The position numbers and the translations under genes were made by a program. From an uncultured Eubacteriales bacterium (lineage in GTDB: Bacteria > Bacillota > Clostridia > Lachnospirales > Lachnospiraceae), in contig OMSN01000043.1 in NCBI GenBank assembly GCA_900313765.1, positions 7,388 to 19,099 of the forward strand: a DNA stretch of 11,712 nucleotides. Direction: 5' to 3'. The notes beneath the pieces were generated by a model. It saw only the letters and a program-made list of their open reading frames with translations, was not told the DNA's origin and made no database searches. Shown here one piece after another: positions 7,622 to 11,712 of this stretch (position 1 is the stretch's first letter; the number at the start of each line of letters is the position of its first letter).

Positions 7622-7759
7622 GAAATGAAAAAACTGCAATAAAAAAGCACCCCGCAGCGGACCTACAGGGGCGTCCGCGCAGGAGTGTCTGAAATGAATT
7701 AACTGCAATAAAAAAGCACCCCGCAGCGGACCTACAGGGGCGTCCGCGCAGGGGTGCTT
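7622..7759. repeat. 69-bp tandem duplication
   Basis: Two adjacent 69-bp copies, 7622-7690 and 7691-7759, align without gaps and differ at only five positions (7630, 7631, 7684, 7688, 7689 in copy 1). Each contains the same GC-rich core, GCGGAC (7657-7662 and 7726-7731) and GTCCGC (7673-7678 and 7742-7747). The unit begins directly after the purC stop. The changes are clustered at the ends, and the central 52 bases are identical, suggesting recent duplication or ongoing exchange. Confidence 0.95.
7647..7688 (-). terminator. Degenerate hairpin, terminator copy 1
   Basis: GCACCCC (7647-7653) pairs imperfectly with GGAGTGT (7682-7688), with one C-A mismatch and one G-U pair. The inner stem GCGGAC/GTCCGC is intact. 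On the plus strand no T-tract follows. On the minus strand six Ts follow, so it could act as a back-up terminator for the phosphoesterase transcript. Confidence 0.55.
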
Positions 7760-7771
7760 TTTATTGCAGTT
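7701..7771. terminator. Bidirectional terminator, copy 2
   Basis: A long imperfect palindrome. Outer arms AACTGCAAT plus an A-tract (7701-7715) pair with a T-tract plus ATTGCAGTT (7758-7771). The main stem is GCACCCC/GGGGTGC (7716-7722, 7751-7757), then a symmetric GCA/GCA internal loop, then a second stem GCGGAC/GTCCGC around a 10-nt loop. Five Ts follow on the plus strand (for purC) and six on the minus strand (for the phosphoesterase operon). Confidence 0.9.
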
Positions 7772-7772
7772 A

Positions 7773-8363
7773 TTATATTTCCAGCATGTACTTCTCATAC
7801 GCATTAATGACCGTTGTCTCTCCGTGCTGCAGCACCCGGCGGATCTGATATCCATAGTTCATATGGACATGTCCGTGGACCATGTATCTGGGGTGATAAC
7901 GGTCTATCATTGTCTCGAAAACCTCGAATCCTCTGTGCGGAAGATCATCCTGGTCGCCCATCCCCCTGGCGGGAGCATGCGTGAGCAGGATATCGAAGCC
8001 GCCTTTGAACCGTGCCTTCAGCGCAAGTTTTCTCGCTCTTTTTAGCATAGCCTTCTCTGTATACTGGTAGGGTCCCCCATTGTATTCCATGGAGCCTCCC
8101 AGGCCCAGAATCCGCACTCCCTGATACTCATAGATCCTGTCGTCGATACAGATACAGCCATCCGGCGCTTTCTGGTCATACACCCCGTCGTGATTGCCAT
8201 GCACATACAGCAGCGGGCAGTTTGCAAAGGTCACGAGAAAAGACAGGTACTGCGGCGGCAGATCCCCGGCTGACAGGATGAGATCGATATCTTTTAATTT
8301 TTCTCCGTCATAATAATCCCAGAGAGCTTTACTTGGTTCGTCTGCAACCAGCAGTATCCTCAT
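7773..8363 (-). CDS. Metallophosphoesterase family protein
   Basis: This 196-residue cytosolic protein has the calcineurin-like phosphoesterase fold: GD in SAGDLP (33-34), GNHD (56-59), THAP with His129, and GHVH (164-167). The first motif, normally D-x-H, reads ADEPS (Asp8-Glu9-Pro10), so the usual metal-binding histidine is absent. This may alter the metal site. The substrate is unknown; the family covers phosphodiesters, nucleotides and phosphoproteins. AGGAG lies 9 nt before the ATG. It is the last gene of a probable operon, 21 nt after the ParB-like/BMP fusion, and it ends at the bidirectional terminator. The fold is secure, the specific reaction is not. Confidence 0.88.
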   Translation of the reverse strand: MRILLVADEPSKALWDYYDGEKLKDIDLILSAGDLPPQYLSFLVTFANCPLLYVHGNHDGVYDQKAPDGCICIDDRIYEYQGVRILGLGGSMEYNGGPYQYTEKAMLKRARKLALKARFKGGFDILLTHAPARGMGDQDDLPHRGFEVFETMIDRYHPRYMVHGHVHMNYGYQIRRVLQHGETTVINAYEKYMLEI

Positions 8364-8384
8364 TTCATCATTCTCCTGAAACGA

Positions 8385-10325
8385 TCAGTCGATCGTTGTT
8401 GCGGCCGGCGTGATCTTTGTCTGAAGCTCGATCCTCTCCCTCGCGTCGTCTGTCAGTTCCCAGTTGTCCGGTATGGATCCGATCACACCGTCTACCAGAT
8501 AGTTCATAGTGATCACTTCTTCCGGAGACAGTCCTCTGTCAGGCTGACCCACGACTGTCTGATCCTGTCTGCGGAATGTGCCCCAGAATGGATTGAAATA
8601 ATCCACATACATCTGTCCCCTGACAATATTCGTCAGAGTCGTCAGGCCCCTGGGCAGTTCATCCGACATGATGAGGTCGATGATCCCGCTGGAGATTCCC
8701 CACCAGTAGTTAATCGCAGGCTTCTCTTTCGCCTCACGCACACTGTCCCAGTTCCCCTGCAGGAAATCCCGGATGATACGCTCATAGAATTTTCCCCAGT
8801 TCCACATCGGCGTCGCCAGGCGCTTCATCTTTCCGTCGTCATAATAATACAGCCCGTAGGCCCGGTCTTCCGAAGCCGGAGTGATCATATCATTGTCCGA
8901 GACAATACAGATATTCTCTCTTCGCAGCATGGAGTGGAAGGACTCGGCGTCGGTCTGGGAAGCCCAGTGCAGATGCACCATGGCACGCGGGTTGGTCATC
9001 CTTGCGCCCAGTGTGAACGCATTGATATCTGCAATCGCTCCGTAATTCGGCAGCGGCGCCTGGTAGGCGATCTTATCGTTCGGCGTCATGGCACCCGCGA
9101 TCATCCCGCACAGGAACTTGGCTTCATACAGACGCCCGTAATACGTCCTCAATGTCTTGTATGGCTGTCCCAGGGAGCAGTTGAGGATCTTGACCTCCGG
9201 ATGCTCAATGGAAGCTTTCAGGCTGGCTGCAAGGAACCTGGAGTTAGGCGTAAAGATAATGTGATTGCCGGCAGCGATCGTCTCTTCCAGAAGTTCCGTG
9301 ATATCCGTCTCGGAATCCTTCAATACATGAGCTTCGGTACTGATCCGGTCCCCGAAGGTATGCTGCAGGTCCATGCGCCCCAGCTCATGCATGTAAGTCC
9401 AGCCGGAAACCGCCGCCGGTTTGTCATGGATGAACGCAACCTTGAGCTGCTTCACTTTGTTCAGTTTGAAGAACCTGGTAAAGATTCCTTCCCCCGGTTC
9501 ATCGGAGGGTTTGAACACAACCGAGACATTCGCTTTATTTTCCTCAGACAGGATGGGCAGATTATCCCAGATCTTGTCTATGTCAGTGCGCATCTGCTCC
9601 ATTGTCTTCGATTTTACCTCGCTGTAGGGATACAGCGACAGATAAAACAGAAGTCCGTCCGCCGGAGTGATCCTGAGACTGTCTCCCTTCTTGCTCTGGA
9701 AGATCTCCGCGAAATGATTATACAGGGACTTGAAATCGATCTTTTCATCATCGGTCCACTTCTCACCCGGTTTCTTGCCGACCGCCTCCCTGAGCCTCTG
9801 ATAGGAGCCCACTTCACTGAAGATCAGATAGTTGATCTGGGATTCACGGTAGAAATCCATGAACTCATAGTAGATCTTATTGTCCTTTGAATCCGATTCA
9901 TAGGGGATCAGCCTCGTAACCGAACCCTCGATGGAATCTGCATGGAAATATTTCAGGACACTGACCCTCTTATTTCCTTCCAGTACATAGAACTTATTCA
10001 TGTACTCATAGGCTACGATCGGATCACCCACGCCCTGATCCAGATGATAACGGACGACACCGTCCCATTTCATGGCAAACTCACTGCTCTCAGGCATGAG
10101 AGGCATGAAATTGTTGGCAAATGACTGTTTCCTCCCTGCTGTTTTCGTGCCTGCGATCTGATCCAGAGGTATGCTGATCAGTCCCAGCGGCTCTTCTGTC
10201 CGCACCTGCTGGGTGTCGATCATATCATCCAGAGCGGGAAGATACGGGTATTCTCCCGCCGCAACAGCCTTCCTGTATGCAGTCTTCGCGAGTTTCAGAG
10301 CTTTGGTGTAATCCTCAGATGCCAT
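8385..10325 (-). CDS. ParB/Srx-like domain fused to BMP (PnrA-like) ligand-binding domain
   Basis: This 646-residue protein starts [10 protein letters not shown], with no signal peptide, lipobox or membrane helix, so it should be cytosolic. The N-terminal part (about 45-140) looks ParB/Srx-like: LISIPLDQI (49-57), [13 protein letters not shown] (64-76) and [14 protein letters not shown] (114-127), the last matching the ParB motif-II position. A helical spacer follows. From about 294 to 600 is a BMP/PnrA-type type-1 periplasmic-binding fold, marked by [21 protein letters not shown] (308-317), [18 protein letters not shown] (397-414) and [12 protein letters not shown] (435-446). Secreted BMP proteins bind nucleosides for ABC uptake; a cytosolic fusion suggests a ligand sensor or nucleotide-linked enzyme, which is inference. 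It overlaps icd by 11 nt and AGGAGG (10332-10337) lies 6 nt before the ATG. Confidence 0.9.
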   Translation of the reverse strand: MASEDYTKALKLAKTAYRKAVAAGEYPYLPALDDMIDTQQVRTEEPLGLISIPLDQIAGTKTAGRKQSFANNFMPLMPESSEFAMKWDGVVRYHLDQGVGDPIVAYEYMNKFYVLEGNKRVSVLKYFHADSIEGSVTRLIPYESDSKDNKIYYEFMDFYRESQINYLIFSEVGSYQRLREAVGKKPGEKWTDDEKIDFKSLYNHFAEIFQSKKGDSLRITPADGLLFYLSLYPYSEVKSKTMEQMRTDIDKIWDNLPILSEENKANVSVVFKPSDEPGEGIFTRFFKLNKVKQLKVAFIHDKPAAVSGWTYMHELGRMDLQHTFGDRISTEAHVLKDSETDITELLEETIAAGNHIIFTPNSRFLAASLKASIEHPEVKILNCSLGQPYKTLRTYYGRLYEAKFLCGMIAGAMTPNDKIAYQAPLPNYGAIADINAFTLGARMTNPRAMVHLHWASQTDAESFHSMLRRENICIVSDNDMITPASEDRAYGLYYYDDGKMKRLATPMWNWGKFYERIIRDFLQGNWDSVREAKEKPAINYWWGISSGIIDLIMSDELPRGLTTLTNIVRGQMYVDYFNPFWGTFRRQDQTVVGQPDRGLSPEEVITMNYLVDGVIGSIPDNWELTDDARERIELQTKITPAATTID

Positions 10326-11553
10326 TCAGTTCCTCCTCAAGTCTCTTCCTGACAGCAAGAATGCTCTTCCTGACAGCAAGAATGAAGCCCTCACTGTCCA
10401 GCTTATTTACGTTCGCCGCAGATGTGATCAGCGCAAGGTCACCTGTCATATCCCCTTCTTCGATGGTACGGATCACAGCCTTCTCCAGGGCATCGGCAAA
10501 TGCTTCCAGCTCCTGAATGCCATCCAGCTGTCCCCTCTTTCTGAGAGCTCCGGTCCATGCAAAGATCGTCGCAACCGAATTGGTGGAGGTCGTCTCACCA
10601 TTCAGATGCTTATAATAGTGTTTCTGCACAGTTCCGTGTGCTGCTTCATATTCATATTTTCCGTCCGGGTTCACCAGGACGCTGGTCATCATGGCAAGTG
10701 AACCGAAAGCAGATGAGAGCATGTCACTCATGACATCACCGTCATAGTTCTTGCACGCCCACACGAAGCCGCCTTCGCTCTTCATGACTCTGGCCACCAC
10801 ATCATCGATCAGAGTATAGAAATAAACAATGCCTGCTTCCCTGAACCGGTCCTCATACTCCTCATGGTAAACCTTGTCGAAGATCTCACGGAATCTTGCA
10901 TCATACTTCTTGGAGATCGTATCCTTGGTCGCGAACCACAGATCCATCTTCGCATCCAGCGCATACTCAAAACAGCTGTGCGCAAAACTGCTGATGGAAC
11001 TGTCCAGGTTATGCCAGCCCTGAATGATGCCGGGGCCTTCGAAAGTATGGATCACTTCCCTTGTCTGTGTACCATCCTCAGCTGTAAACACCAGCTCCGC
11101 AGTCCCTTTTCCGGGGATCACAAGTTCTGTATTTTTATAGACATCGCCGTAGGCATGTCTTGCAATGGTGATCGGTTTCTTCCAGGAACGCACCGCCGGT
11201 TCGATCCCTTTCACTATGATAGGGCTGCGGAATACTGTCCCGTCCATGATCGCCCGGATCGTCCCGTTGGGGCTCTTCCACATCTGCTTCAGGCCATATT
11301 CCTTCACACGGTCCGCATTCGGCGTGATCGTCGCACACTTGACTGCGACGCCATACTTCAGAGCAGCGTTCGCCGCATCCACGGTGATCTGGTCATCCGT
11401 CTCATCTCGTTTCATCAGTCCCAGATCATAGTATTCAGTCTTCAGGTCTATATAAGGCAGGAGCAGATGGTCCTTGATCATCTTCCAGAGAATCCTTGTC
11501 ATCTCGTCTCCGTCCATCTCAACAAGCGGAGTCGTCATTCTGATTTTTTCCAT
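10315..11553 (-). CDS. icd: NADP-dependent isocitrate dehydrogenase (IDH1-like)
   Basis: This enzyme oxidatively decarboxylates isocitrate to 2-oxoglutarate, making NADPH, in the cytosol. It has 412 residues with the start used here, normal for the homodimeric type II (eukaryotic IDH1-like) family. Motifs are MDGDEMTRI near the N-terminus, [19 protein letters not shown] (substrate binding), [18 protein letters not shown] (metal aspartates) and [11 protein letters not shown] (NADP loop). GAGGAGG (11564-11570) lies 10 nt before the ATG at 11553. An ATG 11 codons further up (11586) would place this site inside the gene and adds unconserved residues. The C-terminus carries a perfect 21-bp duplication, giving ILAVRK twice. 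No clear promoter lies in the 57 nt between the upstream terminator and the start. First gene of a three-gene operon. Confidence 0.95.
   Translation of the reverse strand: MEKIRMTTPLVEMDGDEMTRILWKMIKDHLLLPYIDLKTEYYDLGLMKRDETDDQITVDAANAALKYGVAVKCATITPNADRVKEYGLKQMWKSPNGTIRAIMDGTVFRSPIIVKGIEPAVRSWKKPITIARHAYGDVYKNTELVIPGKGTAELVFTAEDGTQTREVIHTFEGPGIIQGWHNLDSSISSFAHSCFEYALDAKMDLWFATKDTISKKYDARFREIFDKVYHEEYEDRFREAGIVYFYTLIDDVVARVMKSEGGFVWACKNYDGDVMSDMLSSAFGSLAMMTSVLVNPDGKYEYEAAHGTVQKHYYKHLNGETTSTNSVATIFAWTGALRKRGQLDGIQELEAFADALEKAVIRTIEEGDMTGDLALITSAANVNKLDSEGFILAVRKSILAVRKRLEEELNGI
10332..10337 (-). promoter_or_regulatory. Strong ribosome binding site inside the icd 3' end
   Basis: AGGAGG on the minus strand lies 6 nt before the fusion-gene ATG and within the icd codons for Glu-Glu-Glu. 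Together with the 11-nt gene overlap it suggests that ribosomes finishing icd re-initiate on the next gene. Confidence 0.8.
10343..10384. repeat. Perfect 21-bp tandem repeat in icd
   Basis: Two identical 21-bp units (10343-10363 and 10364-10384; plus-strand unit CTCTTCCTGACAGCAAGAAT plus G) lie in the last codons of icd. Being a multiple of three, the repeat keeps the frame and yields [13 protein letters not shown] before the terminal helix. Confidence 0.97.
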
Positions 11554-11611
11554 AATTGTGTTGCCTCCTCTGTTATCATATTTCATAACGCTCAGATAGT
11601 ATCACAAAAAG

Positions 11612-11641
11612 AAAGCGGTGTCATTCGATTGACACCGCTTT
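11612..11641. terminator. Intrinsic terminator of the gene off the right edge
   Basis: AAAGCGGTGTCA (11612-11623) pairs perfectly over 12 bp with TGACACCGCTTT (11630-11641) around the loop TTCGAT. On the minus strand it is followed by a T-rich run (TTTC then TTTTTG). It lies 17 nt past the stop of the upstream minus-strand gene and separates it from icd. Confidence 0.88.
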
Positions 11642-11658
11642 TATGTGAAATTAAAAGT

Positions 11659-11712
11659 TCAATGCACATCCTGCAGTACCTGACGGTTCTGGATCAGGTA
11701 CGTAACCAGGGA
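11659..11712 (-). CDS. C-terminal end of an unidentified protein
   Basis: Reading leftwards from the window edge, one minus-strand frame gives 16 sense codons and then His-stop (TGA at 11659-11661): SLVTYLIQNRQVLQDVH. Its stop falls just before a strong intrinsic terminator on the same strand, which is the main reason to call it a real gene end. Seventeen residues are too few to name a family. Confidence 0.5.
   Translation of the reverse strand, partial: SLVTYLIQNRQVLQDVH

Noticed and set aside
7622..7772. Possible CRISPR-like repeat array
   Set aside because: There are only two copies, directly adjacent with no spacer of variable sequence, and each is a palindromic terminator.
7484..7855. 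Minus-strand frame encoding a repeated peptide (CADAPVGPLRGAFLLQ twice)
   Set aside because: The repeat peptide is only the translation of the two terminator copies; the frame runs across the stop of the phosphoesterase and antisense to purC.
11554..11586. Upstream start giving icd 11 extra residues
   Set aside because: The GAGGAGG site would fall inside the coding region and the added residues are not part of the conserved enzyme.
11575..11603. icd promoter using TATGAT (minus strand)
   Set aside because: The matching -35 is poor and transcription would start inside the ribosome binding site. No better candidate is convincing.
11647..11664. Rex-operator-like TGTGAA...TTCAAT near the right edge
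   Set aside because: The half-sites are 8 nt apart instead of 4, one half is poor, and it lies at the stop codon of another gene, upstream of a terminator rather than at a promoter.

Overview
The window looks like an ordinary chromosomal stretch of a Clostridia-type firmicute, probably Lachnospiraceae-like. This rests on strong AGGAGG-type ribosome binding sites, a clostridial-style Rex repressor (ASQIRQDLNxFGGFGQQGYGYN), an IDH1-like NADP isocitrate dehydrogenase, and a cytosolic BMP protein fused to a ParB-like domain. The taxonomic call is inference. I see no tRNA, rRNA, CRISPR array, insertion sequence or phage gene. No stretch over 300 bases lacks a gene.

Left block (1-4468, minus strand): a five-gene run reading leftwards in the order rex, alr (alanine racemase), a CNNM/CorC-type DUF21-CBS membrane protein, a YebC-family protein, and a CFI-box protein that runs off the left edge. 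Gaps are short (9 to 44 nt), and a near-consensus sigma-A promoter stands in front of rex, so most of the block is probably one redox-linked housekeeping operon.

Centre (4636-7621, plus strand): an ABC-F ATPase is divergent from rex and has its own promoter. It is followed by purC, which has its own promoter-like sequence built around a small tandem repeat. Two divergent promoters share the roughly 170-bp rex/ABC-F intergenic region, with a palindrome over the rex -35 box.

Convergence point (7622-7772): a 69-bp sequence is tandemly duplicated. Each copy carries a GC-rich two-storey hairpin, and together they form a bidirectional terminator between purC and the opposing operon.

Right block (7773-11553, minus strand): icd, a ParB-like/BMP fusion gene and a metallophosphoesterase. 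icd and the fusion gene overlap by 11 nt, and the fusion and phosphoesterase are 21 nt apart, so the three genes look co-transcribed. The fusion protein is the most unusual gene here: a nucleoside-type (BMP/PnrA) ligand-binding domain with no signal peptide, behind a ParB/Srx-like domain. icd also carries a perfect 21-bp tandem duplication in its last codons. At the right edge are a strong hairpin terminator and the last 17 codons of another minus-strand gene.
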